A stretch of DNA of 64,000 nt from Sinonovacula constricta. Lineage: Eukaryota; Mollusca; Bivalvia; Cardiida; Solecurtidae. The stretch covers positions 73,711,635 to 73,775,634 of the forward strand of contig CM017556.1 of NCBI GenBank assembly GCA_007844125.1. The letters run 5' to 3'. Both the position numbers and the translations under genes were made by a program. Positions 20,601-32,687 of the stretch are shown one piece after another. The notes under the pieces were generated by a model. It did no database searches and was not told where the DNA came from. It saw only the letters and a program-made list of their open reading frames with translations. Numbering within the stretch: position 1 is the first letter of the stretch; the number at the start of each line of letters is the position of its first letter.

Positions 20601-23600
20601 AGAAATAATACTGAAATAAAAATCCATTTTTATTGCAAGTTTTCAAATGAATATTTCCTTTCTAAAGACAATTTTGTTGGTTTGAGCATAAAATTACACA
20701 ACAGTATTCAGTCAGCACATACTCAGTTTTACCATGACACTTTTCAAACAAAAATACATTTTAACGGTATGAATACTGTATGCTTAAAACAAGTCTCTGT
20801 CAAAGGCACCTAATTTGACAAACAAAATTGCATGCCTCCCTTCTGAAGTTACCCTGCCATTACACTGATTGGTATCAAGTCAGATATTTATCTAGCACTT
20901 CAACAATCAGGTAAAACTGACTATAGCTTCACCTTACAGCAAAGTGCCTTCAAGCTAATGGACTTCAAATCACAAAACCATCCGCACTTAAATAGACTTT
21001 TAAGCAAGGCAGATCAATTTCTTCATCCGAAAGTACTGACATTTGAACTAAAATCTTTACTACAAGCAAAATTATGGTTCTAACCTGACACTTCTTCTCA
21101 AAAATCAACATTTCAACAGTAAGATTATTGTTTGTTTGAAATAACACGAGTCATGTAACATTGTTAGGCTGTGACTCACGTTGAAGATAACAACTATGAT
21201 TAGACAATACCATACCAATATTTGCGATATAACTAAGTTATTTTAAATAAAAGAAGAGTTAAAGTTTTACTACAGCAATTTTTCAAACAAAACTACATCT
21301 CAAATTTATGCTTAAAGTATCACATGCCAATATGTTAAATCCAATCTGCTAGTTAAGAAGAACAATAATTCATGTCTCTCTTCAAAAGTTACCACTCCAC
21401 GACATGGAATGGTATCCGGTCAGAGACGTTAATCTAGCATTTGTACTGTGGGGTTCATCTGATGGAAGATTAACCTTCAGTACAGTGCAGTCATTTTTAT
21501 AATTATTAAAACATTCTTCAGTAACATTTATTGCTTTAAAAACTAAGCAAGCAAAGCTAATAAATTTCATTACACTGTATTACCAACAATCAAACTGAAT
21601 AGAACCTATACGTTGCTAGTATAAGTTTGTTTATTGGGTTTATCGTCCCACCAACAGTATTTCAGTTATCTGGAGACTGTGTCCACTTGAAGCAGATATA
21701 GTGCTGCCTTCACTGTGTATAGCATGCCGAGAACACCAGACATGATACCACTCCCAGTCACATTATCCTGACACTGGGCCAACCAGTCAAAGAACTACCC
21801 TTTTATTTGCTTGAACGTTAGCAAGGAAGCTATACCACTACCATTTTTAGCGACTTTGGTATGTCGCGGCCCGGGATCGAACCCGAGGCCTCCCGTACCT
21901 GGAGCCGTGCTAGAATAAGATCTCCTTACTATATTAAAGTGCTAGAGCAATGAACATTTGTTCGGAATGTAATTATTTTAAGCATAATCACATATACAAA
22001 TAAAGCATAGCAAGTAAAAATTAATGGTTTGAAAACATATAAATCTTTTTAAAGAAAATGATTTAATGGGAAAACGTCTCTATTACAATGTGCTTCTTTT
22101 TTTTTTTTTACAACAAGGGCACTTCTCATATAGCGTTGGAATACAAACTTCAAGTGCAGTGCCCATGTGACAAAACCCATATAAGAAAAGATTTTCCACC
22201 ATGGCTATTTTAATTAACATTTTGGGATTGTTGTATCTAATTAGAGAGAAAACCCCTATATTTAACAACAGGTAGAGAACTAGTATTACCATGATGACCC
22301 TTTTATAAAAAGCACAACAAAAATTCCACAGAACACCTGGTATATCGCAAGCAGTATGTTGATAGTGCCAAATATGACAAAATACAATTTCTTGTCTTTC
22401 TTCAAAAGTTACCACTCCACGACATGGAATGGTATCCGGTCAGAGAAGTTAATGTAGCAATTGTACTGTGGGGTTCATCCGATTGAAGATTAACCTTTAG
22501 TACAGTGCAGTCATTTTAAAAAATATTCAAACATTCTTCAATAACATTTACTGCTTTAAAAACTGAGCAAGCAAAGGTAATAAGTTTCATTATCCTATCT
22601 TACCAACAATTAAACTGAATAGAACCTACACATGGTAAGAATAAGACCTCCTCACCAGAGGGTGAACTGTTTTAAAGGGCTAGACGAGTTCAGGCAGACA
22701 ATACTTAACCTGAGGCCCGGCTCACATGTCTTACTGATTGATTATTTTCTCACTGACAAGCAAAAAACATTAGTTCGGTTCGGAATTATTTTAAGCATGA
22801 CCACATATACATCTTAAGTACAGCAAGTAGAAATTATCTGGTATGAATACAGATAGATGTTTTTAAAGAAAATGATTTTATGGGAAAGACGTCTTCATTC
22901 TAATATGCTTTTTTTTTTTACAACATAGGTTCTTCCCTTATTGTGTTGCAATACACTTTTCTAGTTCTGTATCAATGTGACCCATATGAGAAAAGATTTT
23001 CCACCATGGCTATTTAAATAACATTTTGGGATCGTTGTATCTAATTAGAGAGAAAACCCCTATATTCAACAAGAGGTAGAGAACTAGTATTACCATTATG
23101 ACCCTTTTTTAAAAAGCACAACAAAAATTCCACAGAATACCTGGTATATCGCAAGCAGTATGCTGATAGTGCCAAATATGACAAAACATAATTTCTTGTC
23201 TCTCTTCAAAAGTTACCACTCCACTTCATTGGATGGTATCCGGTCAGAGACGTTAATCTAGCACTCATACTGTGGGGTTAATCTTTCTGTAGTTTAACCA
23301 CTCTTTAAAGTGCAGCCATGTTATCAATTTGCAAATATTAAAAAACAACTACAAAAACATTTATCTCTTCAACAAAAATGTGTGAGCAAAAACACACAAA
23401 TTTCATTACCCTACTTCACACCAAAACATGACATAAAACTTTTGCATTATCTACAATTACAAACAAAATTTTATTGTTTTTTTTTTTTTATCAGGCAAAA
23501 CATTCAGCTAAATATTTAAAATAACACAAGCAGATGTAAAAATGTCTAATTTGACAAACAACAAATGAGAATGTCATCCATGCAAAGTTTACCACTCCAC

Positions 23601-26600
23601 TTTATAAAATGTTATCAGGTCACCTATGGGGTCAAGCTGACTAACAACCTTTCTGCAAAGTGCACTCCATTAACATGCAAAACAACTTCTAATTTTTTAT
23701 GTTTTTGAGACTGTACAATGATTTTAAATAAAATAACATATGAAGTAGGAATCGGACAAAATGAAAGTAAATACAAGTAAAATGATCCTTTAAACTTGAA
23801 ATAATTTGGAAAAAAATACTATTGCTCACCTGTGACAAGAGCCAAACGTTCAACACCCTCAAAGTCTGCGTGCTCAATGGCCATCACACCTGCATCAGCA
23901 AACAGCTGCTCGGGGTAGTTGTAGATCAACTGTCTGGAAACAAGATATTTTTGTACTATTTAGTATATGTACAAAGCATTACGAACTAAAGCAACAATGT
24001 CCAAGATACAAATCTACCAAGTATTAATATGTTTATACTGGATTGGCAATGATCATTTCAGTCATTTGTTATTTGTGACATCACACTGAATTAATTATGG
24101 TCATATGTGGAAAACCTATCCAACATGAAAGTTCTTGCCGGCATGGGACCTGAACTCACATGGTGAGGGGCTGATGTCATTTCAGTTGTGTGTGTGTGTA
24201 TATTTATGTATATATAATCACCAAGAGATGCCCAAGACATTATTTGATTGTAACTTACCATTATATGGTTATACAAACCTTGAAATAATGTCAACCTTGG
24301 TAACTTGTATTTGAATTGAAAATATTCTTGAAACAGACAAAAATATTTAATTGCTAGAATCTATGGCATATAAATGAGATGTTACCTATTTATGAAGACA
24401 TTACAGCCATGTTTAAGGATCTTGTTCACTTTATCTTTCATTTTTTCCTTCTCTGCCAGCTCCAATTCAGCTACCTTGGACACTGCATCTACACGCACCT
24501 TGGAGCCAAACACCTGGCATAAATAAACATATGGTTTGTCACATTAATGCTAACAAGGGATTTTAACAGATGATTATAATTAGATACAAAAAGTTCTAAA
24601 TATGCATTGAAAATTTAAAGACAAAGATAACTTGCCATATATCAACTTTCCAGAGATCAATATATATATATATATATATGACAGTCACACAATAAATTGA
24701 ATTAGAACATTATAGATGTGAAGTCATTACATATTTTACTGAGCTCTATACCAATTGCTTCAAACATGAAATAAATCCAAAGTGATAAAGAAAGGAGAAA
24801 TAAGTTTCTAACCTTGATTTTGTCAGCATCCATGGATGTGTTTGCTATGAGGATTTTAGCATTTTCTATGCGTCTTGGTTGGTTGACTCCAACTTTCTTG
24901 TCAAGCAAAAATCCTGAAAATTTAATTGTTAATTGTATTACAATACCTACATGTGAATTGTACCATCTCTGTGCACAGACACATTCAATTTAAACTCCAA
25001 TTTAGAATGACATAACCACAGAACTTTCCCACCCAAACCCTATTCCATTCTGTTTTATCTGCTAGGGGCCTCTATCTGGTATTAGGGTTTTGGGCAAAGC
25101 TTTCTAGGTTTAAAATGGTTAGGCCAATATAATGCTTTAAATATGTATAGGTTTGAGTATGAACATCTGACAATTAAAAGACAGACGTTATTAACTCTTA
25201 TATTATGATTCAATAAAAGTTAATAGGTAAAATAACAAAACAACTATTAACATGTTTAGCATAAATTAATATATTTATATACATGAAGTTTTAAGCCAAA
25301 ACATTGCAAATTAAGTTATTACAAATGCATTATGCTAACAATTACCTTCATCTAGATAGGAGTCTTTAAGACCACCTCCCAGTTTCTTGATGATTTGGAT
25401 GGCATCAAGATTACCACTGCCCTGTAGACAAGATAAAATACAGTCTGAATATCTTTAACACTTACATTAAGCAAAACAGGCCAATGTTTGTCATGCTAAA
25501 AAAAAGGGGCTAGTGATATGCTCTCAAAAGATAATGTGTCTTGGGAAGCCTTATTTTGATAAGATTTGGCAGGTGACCAGACCTGGCTTGTTTGTAGGCC
25601 TTCAGTAACTTATTATTCTCAACATAAAAAGTTACAATGTATAAACAACAGAAACAGATACATTTACTACCGAAACAAACTTAGTCAAATTGTTTATCAT
25701 TTTGCATTGTTAGCTTTACAAAGAATTATAATAGCTTAATTCAGAGAAAGATAGGATAACACACCTTGAGCCTCATGACAGCATTGACGGCCAGTTCGGC
25801 AAACATACTCTTGTACTGTGTAAGGATCTTAGAACTGATGGTTGTGCGGGCAATGTTCAACAAGTCTTCACGGAACTTAACAGGGTCATTCCTGCAACAT
25901 CATAATCATTTCATCAGCACAGGAAAAATGTTTAAGGTTTGTATTAATGAAGGTAAACCTAACTTAAGTCCATCAGACTCAGACACAAAGATTTAGTAAG
26001 TAACACAACACTGCTACAAAAACCAGTAACTATTAAAACTTAAGATGGCACCAGTTCAAAATGTTGGTAATAAATATTAACTTTACTTGCATAGTTTTAA
26101 TACACTTTTACCAAAGAAGAAATGAACATTTTTAATCAAGTCATAGTAAAAAAAGTTAAGATCAGATAATACTATAAGTAGCAAAACATGAATGCATTTG
26201 TACCATTCTAGCATGACAAGTGTTACTTACCCATGGTCTCTGGCAAATTTGGTCAGGGCATCTCTGGCAACATCTGTAGCCTTCCTCCATCCTGCAATGA
26301 TTGTCTGTGGGTGGATTCTCTTGGAGACCATTACCTCAGCCTCCTGTAATTAAAGAAAATTAAGAATAATTATTGGGATGGTTGCACAAGGAATGTTTTC
26401 AATAAAAAGCATGACACATAGTGTGAATGGGCAGTGAGCTACTAGGTGCACTTCAGTCTCATGCAGGATGGACAGAACTGCTGCAAAACTGATTAATTTA
26501 AACTGTATTTTTAGATGACTTGCTTGGACTTTGTAAATCCCTCAATGACAAGATGGTTTAAACATAGCAAAAATTCTAGATAAGTTTTTCCCCCCAATAT

Positions 26601-29600
26601 ATTAATAATTGCAATGTAAATGGTTATCTGTACAATATTTAGCAATTGAAGGTGGAATTTTTTTTAATAACTCATGTTGCGGATTAAACAATTATGCAAT
26701 TACTGATTTTGTAATTGTACGCACCCTTAGAAGTTCACAAGCAAGAACAACAACTGAAGTTGTGCCATCACCAACTTCATCATCCTGTACTTTGGAAATA
26801 TCTGAAATAAAATCATGAATCCAGATAAAAGTTGGTAGTGAATTGTGTTCTGCCAAGGCCAGGATTTTGTGACATTCTTGCAAAAAACAAACAAACACAA
26901 ATAGAAGTTGGATACAAATTTGTTGAGGACAAATATGATAATCAAGTTTATCAGCTGCAAAAATGTATGCCATGCTTTGAAACATGGATTTTAATTGGTT
27001 TTTACTATATTCACAATAGGTTTGCCTTAAGGATCAGCTGGGAATTTTTTGTTTTAGAAATTGGCCTTAGAGGTAATATGGAGGATAAGTAGCCATGGCA
27101 AGCTGGCTGCCAATCCCCAAGACCTTGATACACAGTCTATTGACACATGTTGTTAAATGACACAACACAGCAAAATATTGAAAAAAGAAAATAGAGATAG
27201 CTATTTTATTTCCTCACCAAGATCTCTGTACAAAAAAAAAATAGATGTGAAATAATACAAGTATATAAAATGTTCATCTAGTTCTTGCTATATATGGTAA
27301 AAACTGACATGATAAACGCAGTTAATGATAAAAACTAAGACGGGCCTACGTGTGTATAGATCTTTGGTACAATCATATTTATACTATTTTTAGAAATTGT
27401 GCAGACTACAGTGCTGATTCTTGCGTTGTAGCCCTTAATTTGTCTGCATTTAACTGTTGAATATTATCTCTTAAGTAACAAGCATTAACTCTTTTTGTTG
27501 GAAGCTTCGTCAGCTGTATATCGATTGGAATAATTCAGTAACAAGTTAATTCATATTTGGCATGTTAAGGGGCAGTACAATATCTCTGTCCCATTGATTT
27601 TGAAAAGCTGTTATCAAAGTAGGGGATTGTTTTAGACTAAAATAATCAGTGACTAGTGTCACAAATTCTTGGAGACTAAGAGAGGTGAAATAGAAAATTT
27701 TAATAATTTTTGTGTCCTTTTCCCTTCATACAAGTCAATGCATATGAGCATTCATAAAGTAAAGCAAACCAATTGGTAATAAAAAAAAAGAAGACAGCGT
27801 TTTAGTACGCATGTGCACTCACTGACGAGAACTTTAGCGGCTGGGTTGTCTACGCCAATGGAGCGCAAGATGGTAGCTCCATCATTTGTGACCTGAATCT
27901 TTTCACCCTGACCCATGCTCTGGAGGATTTTGTCCTGTAATACAAGACATGTTTTTACAGCTTTTAACTGGAACAGCTAGTCATAGATCAAAGTTGTACA
28001 AGAAATTTTACAGTACAAATAAATCTTCAGCACACCTTAATTCAAATAACTGAAAAAATGTATCAAGAGCTATCCATAGACAGTGTGCTTTACCTAACTC
28101 AGTACTGAATAGTATAATAAAGCTCCAAATTTAAACTGCATAACTCTGCCAACTTATTATTCTGGGTCCTCTGACCTTTTGAAATGAGTTTCAGTTTTAA
28201 AATGGAAATAAATACTCCAAGTTTGAAGTGAATATCATTAAAGGTCTTCAAAAAATAGACCTTAACAAAAGTTTCAGAATTTTCTTCAAACAATAAATAT
28301 GTAAGTTTCATTTACCATGCCTTTAGGTCCCAGCGTGCTTTTGACGAGGTCTCCAATAGCTATGGCACCAACAAAGGAAGACTGAAAAAATAACAACAAC
28401 ATTTTAATCTTATGGCTGTGACAAACACAGGGAAAAATAATTAACACTTTTACTCTTTTCCTAATTAAAGGGTTTAAACTTTTTGGGTAAGAACTTTAAG
28501 CTTGGTAAATAATTAGAAATTTTGAGAATATATGTATAAAAAATAAAAATAAAATTATATATTTTCTATTAGAAAAGTAAAACTATATATTGACAATTAC
28601 CAGTCTTGCCGTCTCCGCTTTCTCCTCCTCAGCTCCCCTGCTGAATATATTTACTGGGTTGAGAGAAACCTGCAAGGTAAAATATCAGAACATGTTAATA
28701 AATTTAATCTACAAGTACATTAAAAATGAAGCATTCTATACTATCAATAACCTATCTAGAATTAAGTCATTTGTTATAATAAAAGTGTCTCCTATGCCTT
28801 TTCTCATGTACAAAGGTACAATTACTGAAATTAACACCTAACAATTAAAATTCATAACCATCAATTGACAATAGGACTTGCCCAGCATTTAACGCCAACT
28901 TCACATAACAGAGTACATATGGGGCTAGTTGCCTAATATTGGTATAAATTCTATGTGGTGTGAGTTGGTTTGACGCGAGTTTTCCTGTTGCAGAAACTGT
29001 CATGTTTGGGGTCTCCTAATATGCAAACTTGCTTATTGATATTTGATAATGCCTAAGGCCTTTTAAAACAAAAATAACAGATTACTTGATTGGGGCACCT
29101 AAATGTGCGATTACTGAAAAGGTGCGAAGCGGTGCTTAAGAGTAAAGGCAAGTAGGTTTCTTTTTTTGCGTTTAATATGAATAGACATATATGTTACCAA
29201 TTGTTTGTTTTTAATTCGTAATAATTGTTTTATTGATTGCATTGTTTGTTTACAGGAATTAGTAACAATTCGCCACAGATGAATAAAGATTCAACACAGA
29301 TCAAAAAATGAATCACCATAGTAGTATTATAATAATTATTGATAAAGATGATTGTGAGGACAATATTGTGAATATTTACGATATTATTATTAAAAAAATG
29401 TACTTTTGTCTTCCCAAATATATATTTTTTCCCAATCAAGAAAGTTATCCACACTTTCTCAACATGTAACCTTCGGGAGAGTTATCGTTGTTAAATGTTT
29501 GGTGTGTTTGCAGTTTGTCAATTAAGATTCCTGTCATCATATTAAATGAGGAAACACAGGTACAGAGGCTCTTCATATGAGCATTGTACAAAATAATAAA

Positions 29601-30343
29601 TTACTTGTGCTGTCATACACACAAATACAACACATGCATCTTAAAAATACATTACATGAAGTATTTTGTTAAAGTTTTGTTTTGGTACCGTATCAATACA
29701 TTTATTACACCTGTTGCCAATCATTTTACAACTGTGGCAGATCATAATTCATCTTGGCAAAATGTTATATGGCGAATCGTTAATGTGGCAAATCATCATA
29801 TTACAGTCATAAAATATTAACAGGTTTTGTTCTAGTGAGTGGCGAAATGACATTGATGACAAGTGATTTAGAACTGTGCATATGTATACTGCAAAACCAA
29901 ATCACATTAACGATAAAAGAAAGACCTACAAAAGTTATTTACCAACATGCTTATAACTTTTCATGCTTTACCAACTAGCTAAGTTGCAGTAATTTTACAT
30001 TGAAAAATGAGTGGGTGGGGTAGCCGTGATACATGAAAATATTAACTCGCCATTGTCTATGAATAGAAAAACCACACAAATAATGAAAATAAAGTCGTAG
30101 TCAGAATATGTTTCCTTTTTCTGTACAAAAATATAAGGTCACACTTCTATCAATGGAAAAGGCTCTGTGACAAGTCTAATCGTGCGACAAGCATGTGCAT
30201 CACATGGCGACCGTAAACATGTTTTTGATAAGACCAAATTTGCTAATGATTTGAAAAGCATACAAATGTCAAATCAGTCTTCTGTTAAACTTAAAGAAGT
30301 TTTATAAGAAATCGTAGAAACACAGTAGTAAAACCATACCATT
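17700..30343 (-). CDS. CCT2: CCT2, T-complex protein 1 subunit beta (complete, 16 coding exons)
   Basis: Exons in transcript order: 30343-30341 (ATG only), 28669-28601, 28381-28316, 27934-27823, 26801-26725, 26343-26231, 25891-25765, 25421-25346, 24913-24813, 24513-24386, 23933-23830, 20461-20354, 19696-19556, 19238-19135, 18502-18403, 17872-17700. Every junction has AG/GT and matching phase, giving 533 residues (human 535). Group II chaperonin signatures: LGPKGMDK (41-48), VTNDGATIL (61-69), GDGTTS (94-99, ATP binding), VLRGAT, GGGSAEM (about 407) and ADNAGYDSA (449-457). Beta-specific blocks include [20 protein letters not shown] and [14 protein letters not shown]. The product is one of eight subunits of the cytosolic TRiC/CCT ring that folds actin, tubulin and WD40 proteins by ATP hydrolysis. 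An Asn (N84) stands before ISKVQDDE, where I recall Asp in human. A heat shock element lies just upstream of the start. Confidence 0.97.
18200..18316 (-). repeat. SINE family 2, partial (CCT2 intron 15)
   Basis: Reversed, it reads TCAGCCTCTCACCGCCTGG, then ATTCAAGTCC (box B-like), ACTTAATATGAGGTC, CAGCTGACTTGCGGTG and GGTGGTTCTACCCAGACATT. This matches 5252-5490 and 11640-11762. Confidence 0.8.
18749..18767. repeat. (CA)n microsatellite
   Basis: About nine CA units in CCT2 intron 14. Confidence 0.85.
20063..20225 (+). repeat. Dispersed mollusc-type repeat, copy 1 (CCT2 intron 12)
   Basis: It begins CAAGAACATTTATAGACAGT then GTGCTCC, contains GGGCACAACTCTGCCAAACT and ends near GATATCTTGAAGTTTTTCAG. 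The same order of motifs appears at 28062-28265. It resembles an abundant bivalve repeat family with AGACAGTGTGCTCG and GGGCATAACTCTG; that recognition is from memory. Confidence 0.65.
20690..23675. repeat. Degenerate tandem duplications filling CCT2 intron 11
   Basis: The landmark AAAAGTTACCACTCCACGAC, then ATGGTATCCGGTCAGAGA and TTAAT.TAGCA, occurs at about 21385, 22404 and 23209. Weaker versions are at 20844 and 23586. Spacings of the good copies are about 1019 and 805 bp. Between landmarks the units share ATTTTCCACCATGGCTATTT, TCTAATTAGAGAGAAAACCC and ACCTGGTATATCGCAAGCAG. The first unit is longer because it holds a SINE insertion (21626-21907). Confidence 0.92.
21626..21907 (-). repeat. 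SINE family 1, 5'-truncated insertion (CCT2 intron 11)
   Basis: Reversed, it starts CGGCTCCAGGTACGGGAGGC with box B GGGTTCGATCCCGGGC. It continues with GACATACCAAAGTCG, ATGGTAGTGGTATAGCTTCC and GGTATCATGTCTGGTG, ending AAACCCAATAAACAAA. It is flanked by 12-bp duplications TGCTAGTATAAG (21614-21625) and TGCTAGAATAAG (21908-21919), with one mismatch. The next tandem unit of the intron has no insertion at the matching point (near 22632). Confidence 0.92.
24189..24221. repeat. (GT)n/(AT)n microsatellite
   Basis: Short TG repeat running into a TATATA stretch in CCT2 intron 10. A tRNA-like relic (GACCTGAACTCACATGGTGA) lies just to its left, near 24145-24172. Confidence 0.6.
24661..24679. repeat. 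(TA)n microsatellite
   Basis: About nine TA units in CCT2 intron 9. Confidence 0.8.
28062..28265 (+). repeat. Dispersed mollusc-type repeat, copy 2 (CCT2 intron 3)
   Basis: CAAGAGCTATCCATAGACAG then TGTGCTT, TAGTATAATAAAG, GCATAACTCTGCCAAC and CCAAGTTTGAAGTGAATATC follow the same motif order as 20063-20225. Confidence 0.65.
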
Positions 30344-30386
30344 TCGCTAGTTTGTCTGCGTTTCTGTTGTCAAAATCTTTATTTAT

Positions 30387-30399
30387 TTCGCGAATGTTC
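30387..30399. promoter_or_regulatory. Heat shock element, three perfect boxes
   Basis: TTCGCGAATGTTC is three alternating 5-bp boxes (TTCnnGAAnnTTC), the consensus bound by an HSF trimer. It lies 44-56 bases upstream of the CCT2 start codon. HSF1/HSF2 activation of mammalian Cct genes is established; function here is inferred. Confidence 0.75.
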
Positions 30400-30503
30400 C
30401 GCAGACGTGTTCTCGCAAAGTCTCGCAATGTGTTGGTAGTTCATACTGCGGACACGATATACAATGACTTAGGAGTTACGGTGATTGCTGGGATATTTAT
30501 GTT

Positions 30504-30511
30504 GAACGTTC
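30504..30511. promoter_or_regulatory. Second HSE half-cluster
   Basis: GAACGTTC is a two-box HSE core (GAAnnTTC), about 105 bases upstream of the three-box element. Confidence 0.45.
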
Positions 30512-30856
30512 GATAAATGGTACCATTTCTATAACAAATGTAAAAACGCTGTGTCATTTATAATTAATCTACCTTAAAATATAAGTAGGGTCATAAACCT
30601 AGCCTTAGATGTGGGAGAAGGTACTCGGCTGTGCACGTCATTTAGTTTCGTTGCGAACATAGTAGGTGACAACACAGTTTGAGCCTTCATTAATTAATCT
30701 TACAAAGCCAACGACCATTTATCCGAAATGATTAAAACTAAAAATAGTGGTTAGGACATGGCTGGTGAACGGAGATCACTTGAGCAGCCATAAAACAGCA
30801 ACTTCCAGAAGTTTGCCGGGTATTTCTCTATATCTAAAGTAACCAATCTTATTAAA

Positions 30857-31268
30857 AACTACACTCTCATTTGGAATTTTTAGGTTTCCGAGGCCTTTAT
30901 CTACTGTACATATGTTGATAGTTTATTTTATTATTAGTATTTTGTAGGCTCATTGTATCTGTTTTAAATCCCAATGCAGGTGCTTACTGTTAAATTTCAC
31001 TTTGACGGGATATTTTATTTACAATGTTTGTTTGATAGAAACACTTTCTGGAAGTGCGAGGTCGGAGCACTCCACAAACCAGGTTTAAGCACCCCAGTCG
31101 GCCCTTTTGCCGACCGACCGTTCCAAGGCGGTAACTGATGGGTTTTCCTTTTGTGTGTTATCTCTCGTCTCTGTGTTTTTGTCACATTTATATATACCAT
31201 GTTTGCGTTTGTCTAGAGGCAAATTAGATTTTTATATCTGCGGAAATTATTCTTATTTACCTATTTAT
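30857..31268 (+). repeat. Dispersed repeat family X, subfamily a, long copy
   Basis: Starts near AACTACACTCTCATTTGG. It contains GGAAGTGCGAGGTCGGAGCA, CTCCACAAACCAGGTTTAAG, a hairpin (GTCGGC...GCCGAC), TTCCAAGGCGGTAACTG and TTATCTCTCGTCTCTGTG, ending near CTTATTTACCTATT. It matches 44823-45262 and 61376-61815 along its length. A common 3' end with shortened 5' ends in other copies suggests a retroelement; no ORF was recognised. Confidence 0.85.
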
Positions 31269-31740
31269 AGACTACCATCTTAAAAACCAATAGTAAAATA
31301 GATCCCATAGTCGGTATATAACAGTTGACAGCTTGCTAAGGCCAACAGCGCCGACTCATTCCTGTAGAAAGTTGGGAGATAGTGTACATATTAATAATAG
31401 ATAAACAAAAGACCCAACCACTACGCCCCCTACAAATTACCTCTGTTTTGCACTACAATTATCAATTATCAGTGGAATATAAAACACTAAATGTATATAC
31501 ATCGTATTGTACTAACCCATGTATTCTTTTTCAGCATTGAGTTCATAAAATATAATTATTGTAGTTATTTTTGTAACATGTTTAAGCACTTTTTTGTCCA
31601 TTTTAGCGTATAGACATTTTATTCTTTTTCCTGTCATAAGCCGAGTAATTTCTCCTTATATATACTACATGTTAAATGAGTCGAATGGTTCAGTGGCGGC
31701 CGGGCTTCGGGCGTCCAGACATGGTTACGGAAAAAATAGA
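31269..31740. other. No gene seen
   Basis: AT-rich sequence between a family X copy and a small tandem duplication. I saw nothing to annotate. Confidence 0.5.
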
Positions 31741-31741
31741 C

Positions 31742-31985
31742 ACAGGACCACTCTTCCTTTAAAACTACCATACCTTCACTATTTAAAATGACATGGTCAT
31801 AGGCAGACCTCTTCCAACATAGCTTTCGTTTCTCTCTTTTTAAGAAGTCGGCTTAAGACACAAAACATTAATAAGGACCGCTCCTCTTTAAAACCACATT
31901 TCCCTCATTATTAAAAATGATATTGTCATAGGCAGACCACTTCCAGTCCACCTTTCGTTCCTACTTACAGAAGTCAGCTAAAGAA
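31742..31985. repeat. ~130-bp direct tandem duplication
   Basis: AGGACCACTCTTCCTTTAAA (31744) and AGGACCGCTCCTCTTTAAAA (31874) begin two units that share GTCATAGGCAGACC, CTTCCA and CTTTCGTT. Confidence 0.8.
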
Positions 31986-32237
31986 CCATACCTTCAAAAA
32001 TCAAAACATTAAGTTTAATACCCCATATGAGGATTAAATTGCGGATGCAATGTTTAACAACAGTAAGGTAAGTCTATGGTTAAGGACAGGCAGTGAAATT
32101 CACAAAACTTGATAATCACCGTATCTTAGGAAAAAAATCTCGAAATTTATTATCTAGCTCTCTCACTGTTTAAGTAAGTACACAAAATTTAATACCTGAT
32201 AGGAGCCCACTTTCGGCACTTTGATAAAAAGAATATG

Positions 32238-32398
32238 GGACAAAGTCCTATGAGCATTGCATAATAAAACCTAAATTTGAAAAGGCACAGGACAAAGGTA
32301 TTCACAAATATGTAAAAGAACAAATCTGTGATGAGTCATTTAACAAAAAGAGCAAAACCGACAGTTACCGCCTTGGAGCGGTCACTCAGCAATGTGCC
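32238..32398 (-). repeat. Family X, subfamily b copy
   Basis: On the plus strand it reads GACAAAGTCCTATGAGCATT, then CACAGGACAAAGGTATTCAC, ATCTGTGATGAGTCATTTAA and GACAGTTACCGCCTTGGAGC. Reversed, it aligns with subfamily a through CCAAGGCGGTAACTG and the following T-rich tail. Confidence 0.8.
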
Positions 32399-32439
32399 TG
32401 GGCAACTTGGCGGGGACAGGATGAAATACATGTGAGAAA

Positions 32440-32680
32440 TTAACTCCGATATTAAACTTTCGAAGTATTATAGTTCCAAGTCAGGGAACAAAACTATCTA
32501 ACTATAGAGGAATTTCAATTACTGATGCAATGTATAATCTATTCTCTAACATTGTACATAACAGAGAAGCTGAATAAATGGACACAAGAACAAAACATAA
32601 CAGACTAGTCGCAGGCGGGGTTTAGAGCCGGATATTCATGCACTGAAAAAAGGAGAAAAGAATAAAGTCTACACTTCAAT
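32440..32680 (+). pseudogene. Degraded LINE reverse transcriptase, N-terminal RT motifs
   Basis: Conceptual translation gives IVPSQGTKLSNYRGISITDA, then MYNLFSNIVHN, a frameshift, LNKWTQEQN and, after a stop codon, SQAGFRAGYSC. NYRGISIT and QAGFRxGxS are RT motifs of non-LTR retrotransposons. The frame is broken and cannot be active. Confidence 0.85.
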
Positions 32681-32687
32681 AAGAATA

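Larger units (their letters stand above)
30344..30520 (-). promoter_or_regulatory. CCT2 5' UTR and proximal promoter
   Basis: This is the sequence immediately upstream of the CCT2 ATG. It is richer in CpG than the flanking DNA (several TCGCAA and CGCGAA words) and contains two heat-shock-element motifs. No clear TATA box was seen. The transcription start is not determinable here. Confidence 0.55.

Noticed and set aside
17700..30343. TCP1-alpha (CCT1) as identity of the chaperonin
   Set aside because: The N-terminus ([18 protein letters not shown]) and the C-terminal [14 protein letters not shown] block are those of the beta subunit, CCT2.
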